The position numbers and the translations under genes are program-made. DNA of 12,653 nt. It comes from Alphaproteobacteria bacterium. GTDB taxonomy: Bacteria; Pseudomonadota; Alphaproteobacteria; JAEULC01. Below the pieces are notes generated by a model. It was not told the DNA's origin. It made no database searches and saw only the letters and a list, made by a program, of their open reading frames with translations. How positions within the stretch are numbered: position 1 is the first letter of the stretch; each line of letters starts with the position of its first letter. The stretch is from NCBI GenBank assembly GCA_020851015.1, contig JADZDN010000035.1, positions 1 through 12,653 on the forward strand, in the 5' to 3' direction. This document shows positions 1 to 5,643 of the stretch, piece after piece.

Positions 1-859
1 CGGCGCGCGCGAGCATCGGATAGGCGACCGAGCCCAGCGTTACCGTCGTCGCCACGCCCGATCCCGACGGCCCGCCCAGGAGGAACGAGGCGAAAACGAT
101 CGTGCGACCCGCGCCGGTCGCCTTGCCGCCCATCAGGGCGAAGGAGAAGTCGATGAAGAACTTGCCCGCGCCGGAGAACTGCAGGATCGCGCCGTAGATC
201 GTGAACAGGATGATGAGCGAGGACGACACGTCGATCGCCGTGCCGAAGATGCCCTCGAGCGTCATGTACATGTGGCCGGTCAGGCGCGCGAGGTCGTAGC
301 CCTTGTGCGTCCAGGGCGGCGGCAGGTAGGGACCCGCCATGGCGTAGACGATGAAGCCGACCACGACCGCCGGCATGACCCAGCCCGACGAGCGCCGCGT
401 CACCTCGAGCACGAAGACGATCAGCAGGACGCCGAAGAAGACGTCCCAGTCGTTCGGCAGCGTATTGCGGTCGGTGAAGTCGTCGCCGCCCGCGAGCGCG
501 TAGCCGATGACCACGATGCTGACCGCCGCCAGCACCAGGTCCCACCACATGATGCGATGGCGGTACCGTGGCGCCATGGGAAACAGGAGGAAGCACAGCA
601 CCAGGATGAAGCCGACATGGACGTAGCGCGTTTCCTGGGTCGGCACGATCGGCGTATCCGTGAACGGCCAGGAGCCGCCAACGGCGACATAGAGGTGGAA
701 CAGGGACATCAGGACCGCGATCGCGGTGACCGCCACCGCGACCCGGCCGACGAACTTGCTGGCGGCCCCCTCGTCCTGCTCGATGAACTCGTCGGCCTTC
801 TTCAGGGCCTCGGCGTCGATCGCCCCGACCGGCGCGTCGTGCCGTTCTTCCTGCGCCAT
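1..859 (-). CDS. TRAP transporter fused permease (4TM/12TM), 3' end cut by window edge
   Basis: This is the N-terminal 286 residues of an inner-membrane permease that would import a substrate delivered by a periplasmic binding protein, driven by an ion gradient. Reading from the ATG at 859, the frame stays open to the window edge. A charged N-terminus (about residues 1-35) is followed by hydrophobic segments near 37-60, 78-96, 105-124, 139-152, 160-176 and 212-228. A conserved-looking stretch follows, with GRTIVFASFLLGGPSGSGVA at 251-270, which resembles the glycine/serine-rich ISGSA region of TRAP large subunits. The first part matches the small (DctQ-like) unit fused to the large one, as is usual in TAXI-type TRAP systems. 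The TAXI binding-protein gene lies 58 bases upstream on the same strand, so the two are probably co-transcribed. An in-frame GTG three codons upstream (at 868) is an alternative start, because the GGAGG before the ATG is only 2 bases away. Substrate unknown. Confidence 0.88.
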   Translation of the reverse strand, partial: MAQEERHDAPVGAIDAEALKKADEFIEQDEGAASKFVGRVAVAVTAIAVLMSLFHLYVAVGGSWPFTDTPIVPTQETRYVHVGFILVLCFLLFPMAPRYRHRIMWWDLVLAAVSIVVIGYALAGGDDFTDRNTLPNDWDVFFGVLLIVFVLEVTRRSSGWVMPAVVVGFIVYAMAGPYLPPPWTHKGYDLARLTGHMYMTLEGIFGTAIDVSSSLIILFTIYGAILQFSGAGKFFIDFSFALMGGKATGAGRTIVFASFLLGGPSGSGVATTVTLGSVAYPMLARA

Positions 860-917
860 CGCCTCCACACCCCGGCTGCGACGGCGCTCGCGCGGACGGC
901 CGCCGCTGGCCCTGTGT

Positions 918-1919
918 TCAGTTGATCTTGATGCCCTTCTCGGCGAAGTACTTCAGCGCGCCGGGATGCCACGGCATCGGCGAGTTGGCCGCCTTCTGCG
1001 TGGACAGCTCGAAGTTCTGCGCTTCGGCGTGTACGGCCACCAGGTCCGCCTTCTTGTCGAAGATCGTCTTGACGATGTTGTAGGCGACCTGGTCCGGCAT
1101 CTTCTCGTGCGCGACCAGGATGTTCCAGACCGACGCGTTGTGGTTGTCCTTGTCCTGGCCGGGATAGATCTTGGCCGGGATCACGTCGGTGGCATAGAGG
1201 TTGCCGTGTTTCTTGTTCATCGCCGCCACCGCGTCGGCATGGTCGATCAGGACCAGCTTGGTGCCGGGCGTGGCGCCCAGGTCCGTCACCGCCGAGGTGG
1301 GAAGCCCGCCGACCCAGAAGAACGCGTCGATCTTGCGGTCCTTGATCGCGTTGACCGATTCCGCGACGCCCAGGCGCTCGCGCTTCATGTCCTTGTCCTT
1401 GTCCAGGCCCACCGCCTCGATCAGCCGGAAGGCCATGACCTCGGTAGCGCTGCCGGGCGATCCGGTCGATACGCGCTTGCCCTTCAGGTCGGCCATATTG
1501 GTGATTCCCATGCCCTCGACCGACACGACGTGCATGCGGTTGGGATAGAGCACCATCAGGGTGCGGACCGGCACCTTGCCGCCGGTGAACTTGTCCTGGC
1601 CGTTCAGCGCGTCCAGCCCCGCATCCGCCATGGTGAAGCCGATATCGGACTTGCCGGCGCCGAGCAGCTTCAGGTTGTCGACCGAGCCGCCGGTCACCTC
1701 GGCGGTTGCCTGCCAGCCCGGCACGGCCTTCGACAGCACGTTGGCAAGCCCACCGCCCAGCGGATAGTAGACGCCGCCCGTGCCGCCGGTGCCGATCGAC
1801 AGGTTGAGCTTGTCCTGCGCCTGCGCCGGAACGTCGGCCTGGCATCCCAGGGCCAGGGCGATGGCCACCGCCGCGAGAACCCGCATGCCCGCGCCCGGAC
1901 GCTTCACTGTCATCGTCAT
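918..1919 (-). CDS. TAXI family TRAP transporter solute-binding protein
   Basis: This 333-residue periplasmic binding protein should capture a small, probably acidic, solute and hand it to the fused permease encoded next. The N-terminus is a signal peptide: positive residues K6, R7 and R13, a hydrophobic run at about 14-25, and a likely signal peptidase I site after Ala-Gln-Ala at 32-34. Cys26 is preceded by Ala-Leu-Gly, a poor lipobox, so lipoprotein processing is less likely. The mature protein opens with the family signature: SIGTGGTGGVYYPLGGG at 41-57, then the GGSVDNLKLL region (78-87) and DIGFTMAD (92-99). The length fits the family (about 320-340). The ATG at 1919 has a GGGAGG ribosome site at 1930-1935, ten bases away. 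Later Mets at residues 3 and 12 are possible but have less support. The divergent CoxG-like gene and the half-site cluster at 1941-1982 lie upstream. TAXI proteins bind varied ligands (glutamate, glutamine and others in known cases), so the substrate cannot be named. Confidence 0.93.
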   Translation of the reverse strand: MTMTVKRPGAGMRVLAAVAIALALGCQADVPAQAQDKLNLSIGTGGTGGVYYPLGGGLANVLSKAVPGWQATAEVTGGSVDNLKLLGAGKSDIGFTMADAGLDALNGQDKFTGGKVPVRTLMVLYPNRMHVVSVEGMGITNMADLKGKRVSTGSPGSATEVMAFRLIEAVGLDKDKDMKRERLGVAESVNAIKDRKIDAFFWVGGLPTSAVTDLGATPGTKLVLIDHADAVAAMNKKHGNLYATDVIPAKIYPGQDKDNHNASVWNILVAHEKMPDQVAYNIVKTIFDKKADLVAVHAEAQNFELSTQKAANSPMPWHPGALKYFAEKGIKIN

Positions 1920-1940
1920 GTCTCAATTTCCTCCCAAGAT

Positions 1941-1982
1941 GGACTTAATCCATAGTCCCTTGTTTTTCCGTATCATAAGTCC
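1941..1982. promoter_or_regulatory. Cluster of GGACT half-sites in the divergent TAXI/CoxG spacer
   Basis: A perfect 7-base inverted repeat, GGACTTA (1941-1947) and TAAGTCC (1976-1982), encloses a third related half-site, ATAGTCC (1952-1958, read GGACTAT on the minus strand). The region is AT-rich compared with the rest of the window and lies 22-63 bases before the TAXI start codon, just outside its GGGAGG ribosome site. This is what a regulator-binding region controlling the TRAP operon, the CoxG gene or both could look like. On the minus strand, TTATGA and TATGGA 18 bases apart could be a weak -35/-10 pair. No regulator gene is next to it, so the role is inferred. Confidence 0.4.
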
Positions 1983-2071
1983 GACTGGCCTGTCACGGGA
2001 TGCGGGTCGGCTGACAGGCTGCGCCGCCCCGGCTAGTCTCGCGCCCCCCAAGAGCCTTGGAGCGAACTGCC

Positions 2072-2677
2072 ATGGACATGACCGGCGAATACCGGATCCC
2101 CGCGCCGCGCGAGGCCGTCTGGCGCGCGCTGAACGACCCGGACATCCTCAAGCGGTGCATTCCGGGCTGCGAAACCGTGGAGAAGATTTCGGACACCGAG
2201 TTCCAGGCCCGCGTCACCGCCGCGGTCGGTCCCGTCAAGGCGAAGTTCGGCGGCAAGGTGACGCTCAGCGACATCGATCCGCCCAACGGCTACACCATCT
2301 CGGGCGAGGGCCAGGGTGGCGCCGCCGGCTTCGCCAAGGGTGGCGCCAAGGTGAAGCTGGCGCCGGACGCGGACGGAACGCTGCTGTCCTACCAGGTGAC
2401 CGCCACGGTGGGCGGCAAGCTGGCCCAGGTGGGCTCGCGCCTGATCGACGGCGTATCGAAGAAGATGGCGGGGGAGTTCTTCAGCCGCTTCGCCGATCTG
2501 GTCGGCCAGCATCAGCCGCAGCCAGCAGCGCCCGCCGGCACGCCGACGGCAGCGGCGGCGCCGGTGTCCTCGGCGCCTTCGGCCGGCGCAGCGGCGGGCG
2601 GGTTGCCGGGCTGGGCGTGGATCCTGGGCGTGATCGTGCTGGCCGGAATCCTGCTGGCGATCTTCGGGCGAGGCTGA
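2072..2677 (+). CDS. CoxG/SRPBCC-domain protein with C-terminal membrane anchor
   Basis: This 201-residue protein is related to CoxG, the carbon monoxide dehydrogenase subunit G family, which in known cases helps recruit or mature the molybdenum CO dehydrogenase at the membrane. Residues 1 to about 148 form the START/SRPBCC-like domain: MTGEYRIPAPREAVWRAL at the start, DPDILKRCIPGCE, KFGGKVTLSD, then a glycine-rich segment and a helix containing GSRLIDGVSKKMAGEFF. A Pro/Ala/Thr-rich linker follows, then a single hydrophobic segment (WAWILGVIVLAGILLAIF) ending in Gly-Arg-Gly, so the domain is probably tethered on the cytoplasmic face. The ATG at 2072 has GGAG at 2059-2062, nine bases upstream. 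An in-frame TTG at 2057 overlaps that site and is less likely. No coxMSL or other molybdenum hydroxylase genes are in the window, so a CO-dehydrogenase role is not supported here. It is divergent from the TRAP genes. Confidence 0.85.
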   Translation: MDMTGEYRIPAPREAVWRALNDPDILKRCIPGCETVEKISDTEFQARVTAAVGPVKAKFGGKVTLSDIDPPNGYTISGEGQGGAAGFAKGGAKVKLAPDADGTLLSYQVTATVGGKLAQVGSRLIDGVSKKMAGEFFSRFADLVGQHQPQPAAPAGTPTAAAAPVSSAPSAGAAAGGLPGWAWILGVIVLAGILLAIFGRG

Positions 2678-2679
2678 GT

Positions 2680-2708
2680 CCGCGCCCGGTCAGGCCGATC
2701 CGGCGCGG
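2680..2708. terminator. Possible GC-rich hairpin between convergent genes
   Basis: CCGCGCC (2680-2686) and GGCGCGG (2702-2708) form a perfect 7-base inverted repeat with a 15-base loop. It begins just after the CoxG-like stop codon and runs into the 3' end of the convergent hydrolase gene. There is no T-run on either side, and an overlapping 12-base palindrome (2703-2714) competes with it. It might slow transcription from either side, but in DNA this GC-rich such repeats arise easily by chance. Confidence 0.2.
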
Positions 2709-3928
2709 CCGCGCAGCAGCGAAGCCGCGGCGTCGGCCAGGACTTGGCAGCCGAGCACGATGTCCTCTTCCTTGGTGTCCTCGGCATAGTGATGGCTGAT
2801 CCCGGCGATGCTGGGGACGAACAGCATGCCGGCCGGCAGCCGTTGGGCGAAAATCTGCGCGTCGTGGCCCGCGCCGCGCGGCAGCCTGGTGTGAAGTCCC
2901 GGCGCGCGCGCCTCGGCGGCCCGCTCCAGCGCCTGCTGGAGCGCCGGGTCCATCGCGCGCGGCTCGGTCCGCGCCGTCACCTCGGTCTCGATCCGGCACG
3001 GTCCCGCCGCATTGGCCGCCGCAACCAGCTCCAGGACCGCCTTGTCCATGACGGCCAGCCGGTCGCGCGCGATGTCGCGGAACTGGAACAAGAGTTCGGC
3101 CTTGCCGGGGATCACGCTGGGCGCGCCCGGGTCCAACACCATGCGGCCCGCCGTCCACACCGAGTGCGGGCCGGCGACCTGCGGGAAACGCGCGTCGATC
3201 GCGTGCCACAGCCGCATCAGCGCGACGCCCGCGTCCTTGCGCGCCGCCATCCGCGTGGTGCCGGCGTGGTTCTGCTGGCCGATCGCGGTGAGCCTGTAGC
3301 CATAGATGCCGACGATCCCGGTCACGATGCCCAGGCGCTGGCCGCTCGTATCGAGGGTGGCGCCCTGCTCCACATGGGCCTCGAGATAGCCGAGGTACCG
3401 GCCTTCGGGCAGCACCTCCCGCTTGCGCCCCGCGAGGCCCGCCTCGGCAAGGGCATCGCGCAGCGTCTTGCCCGTCATCTTGTTGCTTAGCTGGTCGATC
3501 TCCTGCTCGGGGAGCACGCCGCAGAACGACCGGCTGCCGAGCATGGAGCCGTAATGCCCTTCCTCGTCGGCCCAGGCGCCGACATCGATGGCAAGGTCCC
3601 GGCAGTCCGCGCTTTCGCGAAAGGCGCGCGCCACTTCGAGGCCATAGATGACCCCCATCGCGCCGTCCAGCCAGCCGGCATAGGGCTGCGTTTCGAGATG
3701 CGAGCCGATCAGGAGCCGCGGCCCCGATGAAGCGCTGCGCCCGAGGACGGTGCCGATACCATCGATCGCCGCGGCCAAGCCCGCCTCGCCCATTCGACCG
3801 ACGAGCCACTGGCGCGCCGCCATGTCCTCCGCCGTATAGGTCGGCCGGTGCACGCCGGTCTTGTACCGTCCGAAATCGGCAAGCCGCCGCAAGTCGCCCA
3901 GAAGCCGGGCCGGGTCGATGTTTGGCAT
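2690..3928 (-). CDS. M20-family Zn-dependent hydrolase, N-carbamoyl-L-amino-acid hydrolase type
   Basis: This 412-residue metalloenzyme belongs to the hydantoinase/carbamoylase branch of peptidase family M20. These enzymes use two metal ions to cut amide or ureido bonds (N-carbamoyl amino acids, allantoate, ureidoglycine, beta-ureidopropionate) in the cytoplasm. The metal-site series is complete: GSHLETQPYAGWLDGAMGV at 75-93 (H77, D88), WADEEGH at 119-125 (E122, E123), HVEQG at 185-189 (H185), and near the C-terminus GISHHYAEDT (H379/H380). The dimerisation-domain substrate motifs GQQNHAGTTRM (217-227) and GAGHDAQ (352-358) are also present. The length is typical. The ATG at 3928 is the only credible start: it lies 11 bases after the stop of the CysD-like gene, with a weak GGA upstream, so the two are almost certainly one transcript. 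Which ureido or amide substrate is used cannot be read from the sequence. Confidence 0.92.
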   Translation of the reverse strand: MPNIDPARLLGDLRRLADFGRYKTGVHRPTYTAEDMAARQWLVGRMGEAGLAAAIDGIGTVLGRSASSGPRLLIGSHLETQPYAGWLDGAMGVIYGLEVARAFRESADCRDLAIDVGAWADEEGHYGSMLGSRSFCGVLPEQEIDQLSNKMTGKTLRDALAEAGLAGRKREVLPEGRYLGYLEAHVEQGATLDTSGQRLGIVTGIVGIYGYRLTAIGQQNHAGTTRMAARKDAGVALMRLWHAIDARFPQVAGPHSVWTAGRMVLDPGAPSVIPGKAELLFQFRDIARDRLAVMDKAVLELVAAANAAGPCRIETEVTARTEPRAMDPALQQALERAAEARAPGLHTRLPRGAGHDAQIFAQRLPAGMLFVPSIAGISHHYAEDTKEEDIVLGCQVLADAAASLLRGRAGSA

Positions 3929-3939
3929 GGTGATGTCCG

Positions 3940-4734
3940 CTACATGTAGCCGGCGGCGCGCAGCCGCTCGAAGCTGTCCTCGCTCTCGTGGTCCATCGCG
4001 CGGCCGACGCGCTCCGGCACCCTGGTCGCCCGCAGCTCGGCCAGGATTTCGTCGATCGTCGTGGCATCGCTGTCGATCGGGTGGGTGATGTCCTTCTCGC
4101 CCAGGGTGCGGTAACGCTTGCCGTTCCTGGCGAAGTAGAGTGGCACGACCGGGATGTTCTCGCGCCGGACGTAGAGCCAGATGTCGATCTCGGTCCAGTG
4201 CAGCAGCGGATGGATGCGCAGATGCGCGCCCTCCGGCGGCACGGTGTTGAACTGGTCCCAGAACTCGGGCGGCTGCTCGCGGAAGTTCCACTGCCCGGTT
4301 CCGTCGCGCGGCGAGAACACGCGCTCCTTCGCGCGCAGCCGCTCCTCGTCGCGGCGGATGCCGAGGATGATGCCCTTGAGCTGCATGTCGCGGATGACGT
4401 TGGCGAGGCCCAGCGTCTTGCGCGCGGCCGAGCGCGCCGCCGGCGGCAGCGACACATCGGTCGCCTCCACCGGCGGGCATTTCGGTGCGCGCAGGTCGAG
4501 GTTCCACTCCCTGGCGATGCGGTCGCGGAACCGGTAGACCTCGTCGAACTCCATGTCGGTGTCGAGGTGGATGGCGGGGAACGGCACGCGGCCGAAGAAC
4601 GCCTTCATCGCGAGCCAGGCGAGCACGCCCGAATCCTTGCCGATCGACCACAGCATGCCCAGCGGCTTGATGCGGTGGAATGCCTCGCGCAGGATGAAGA
4701 CGCTGCGCGATTCCAGCTCGTCCAGGTGATCCAT
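3940..4734 (-). CDS. CysD-like PP-loop ATPase (sulfate adenylyltransferase subunit 2 family), stand-alone
   Basis: This 264-residue protein resembles CysD, the catalytic subunit that makes adenylylsulfate from ATP and sulfate, and belongs to the wider PAPS-reductase/PP-loop fold. Residues 1-22 (MDHLDELESRSVFILREAF) match the usual CysD start. The PP-loop is SIGKDS at 30-35. HLDTDMEFDEVYRFRDR follows at 56-72, GIRRDEERLRAKERVFSPRD at 125-144, and HPLLHWTEIDIWLYV (175-189) with VPLYFA (197-202). It is shorter than typical CysD (about 300) and has Glu-Lys-Asp where the family usually has a cysteine-containing segment after RYRTLG. The GTPase partner CysN and CysH are not in the window. The start at 4734 is chosen from the family N-terminus; an in-frame TTG at 4770 would add 12 Pro-rich residues, and neither start has a clear ribosome site. 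It is co-oriented with the hydrolase 11 bases downstream. A different adenylation substrate is possible. Confidence 0.82.
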   Translation of the reverse strand: MDHLDELESRSVFILREAFHRIKPLGMLWSIGKDSGVLAWLAMKAFFGRVPFPAIHLDTDMEFDEVYRFRDRIAREWNLDLRAPKCPPVEATDVSLPPAARSAARKTLGLANVIRDMQLKGIILGIRRDEERLRAKERVFSPRDGTGQWNFREQPPEFWDQFNTVPPEGAHLRIHPLLHWTEIDIWLYVRRENIPVVPLYFARNGKRYRTLGEKDITHPIDSDATTIDEILAELRATRVPERVGRAMDHESEDSFERLRAAGYM

Positions 4735-4776
4735 GGCCGGCGGTTTAGCGGGCGGCGGCCCGGCGGTCAAATGCGA

Positions 4777-5220
4777 TCACGCAAACAGGCGGTCGATCAG
4801 CGCTTTGTTTTCGGGCAGGAACGGGTTGATGAAACGGACCCCGCCGATCGACTGCCCATCCTGCAAGTCCTCGGTCAGGATCGCCCCGCAACCAGCCGCT
4901 CGGGCGGCGGCCCAGATCATGGCGTCCCAGAAGGCCATGCGATGAGCTTCCACGGCGTCAATTGCATCATCGAACGTCTGCGGGTTCGAGAAATAGACCG
5001 GGAACGCGCGCCGCCACTTCGCCTGTGCCGCTCTGGCTTCACCCGGCGATTTCTTCAGCTTGGTGATCGCAATCTTGAAATACTCGGCGAGGCACTGCAG
5101 CAGGAGGACGCAATCCGCGGCGGTTGCCCGTTCCACAAGTTCGAGGGAGCGCGGGTGCCGGACGGACTCGGAACGGTCGTGCGCGTAGACAAGGACGTTG
5201 CTGTCGAACGTGAACCTCAT
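4777..5220 (-). CDS. PIN-domain ribonuclease toxin (VapC family)
   Basis: This 147-residue PIN-domain protein is probably the toxin of a type II toxin-antitoxin pair, a magnesium-dependent RNase kept inactive by the antitoxin encoded just upstream. The acidic active-site residues are in the usual order: D6 in FDSNVLVY, E46 in CLAEYF, D99 in FWDAMIWAAA, and D118 or D121 in LTEDLQDG. The C-terminal GVRFINPF (127-134) fits the PIN subfamily found next to Phd-type antitoxins. Its ATG overlaps the antitoxin stop in ATGA (5217-5220), the standard translational coupling of such pairs. The CysD-like gene begins 42 bases downstream on the same strand, so read-through into it is possible. All key residues are intact, so nothing suggests decay. 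The RNA target is unknown. Confidence 0.9.
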   Translation of the reverse strand: MRFTFDSNVLVYAHDRSESVRHPRSLELVERATAADCVLLLQCLAEYFKIAITKLKKSPGEARAAQAKWRRAFPVYFSNPQTFDDAIDAVEAHRMAFWDAMIWAAARAAGCGAILTEDLQDGQSIGGVRFINPFLPENKALIDRLFA

Positions 5221-5465
5221 CGCTCGTGCATTTCGTCCCGTGTCATCTTGTTGTTGGCATAGTCCAGGTCCCAGCCCTCGCGCAGCATGTCCATCAGATC
5301 ATCGATGGCCGCTTGGCGTTCCTTCGATATCTTCTTGGCGCGAAACGGTACCAGCTTCGCCACCGGCTTGCCGCGCTTGGTGATCACGATCTCGCGGCCG
5401 CCTTCGGCGTCGGCGAGGATTTTTGAGAATTTCTGATTGGCCTCGCGGCTTGAAACCGTGCGCAT
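5217..5465 (-). CDS. Phd/YefM-type antitoxin (VapB role)
   Basis: This 82-residue protein is the partner antitoxin of the PIN-domain toxin: the N-terminal half should bind DNA and the C-terminal half should wrap the toxin. Residues 1-42 carry the Phd/YefM pattern (MRTVSSREANQKFSKIL, then EIVITKRGKPVAKLVPF). The charged tail (46-82) has an acidic and aromatic stretch, LREGWDLDYANN, suited to capping the PIN active site. I chose the ATG at 5465 because GGAG lies nine bases upstream (5475-5478). Upstream in-frame starts at 5492 (ATG) and 5495 (GTG) would put the N-terminus inside the operator palindrome and are unlikely. Antitoxin and DNA-bound toxin-antitoxin complexes of this type usually repress their own promoter, which fits the palindrome 17 bases upstream of this start. 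Confidence 0.9.
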   Translation of the reverse strand: MRTVSSREANQKFSKILADAEGGREIVITKRGKPVAKLVPFRAKKISKERQAAIDDLMDMLREGWDLDYANNKMTRDEMHER

Positions 5466-5481
5466 GTCCAATGGCTCCAAT

Positions 5482-5499
5482 TGTAGTGACATCACTACA
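5482..5499. promoter_or_regulatory. Operator palindrome of the toxin-antitoxin pair
   Basis: TGTAGTGA (5482-5489) and TCACTACA (5492-5499) form a perfect 8-base inverted repeat with a 2-base spacer, 17 bases upstream of the antitoxin ATG. It covers the candidate -10 box. Phd/VapB-type antitoxins bind such short palindromes to repress their own operon, so it is very likely the autoregulatory operator. The binding itself is inferred. Confidence 0.72.
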
Positions 5500-5520
5500 T
5501 CAAATTGACAAACCAGTCAA
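5492..5520 (-). promoter_or_regulatory. Candidate promoter of the toxin-antitoxin operon
   Basis: On the minus strand TTGACT (5515-5520) and TAGTGA (5492-5497) are separated by 17 bases, a good -35 with a weak -10. The -10 falls inside the operator palindrome, which would let the antitoxin block RNA polymerase. A second inverted repeat, TTGAC/GTCAA with a 6-base gap (5505-5520), overlaps the -35 and may be an additional site. Confidence 0.4.
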
Positions 5521-5643
5521 CTGTTCCGCACCCGCCGCTGTCGCCCCTACCGCGTCAGGCAGCCGTAATGCCCATGCTTTACCACCCTCGTGCCGATGGC
5601 TTTCCGGGGGGACGGCAGGGTTTGGCAATCATGGGCGGCATGC

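Noticed and set aside
726..1955. Long plus-strand and alternate minus-strand frames over the TAXI gene.
   Set aside because: They are antisense or out-of-frame readings of the TAXI gene, which has a signal peptide, a ribosome site and family motifs.
2703..2714. A perfect 12-base palindrome of G and C only.
   Set aside because: It lies within the hydrolase coding sequence, where Gly, Arg and Ala codons readily produce such repeats. No partner site or conserved context was seen.
2481..4457. A 658-residue minus-strand open frame.
   Set aside because: It is an Arg/Ala-rich shadow reading across the CoxG-like, hydrolase and CysD-like genes, which explain the region with recognised motifs.
2690..4651. 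A 653-residue open frame that would extend the hydrolase far upstream.
   Set aside because: Only the part from 3928 onward matches the hydrolase family. The upstream part is an out-of-frame reading through the CysD-like gene, with low-complexity Arg/Ala-rich sequence.
5505..5510. A perfect TTGACA on the plus strand upstream of the MlaA-OmpA gene.
   Set aside because: No recognisable -10 sequence lies 15-19 bases downstream, so a promoter cannot be supported. It may belong to the gapped repeat near the toxin-antitoxin promoter.
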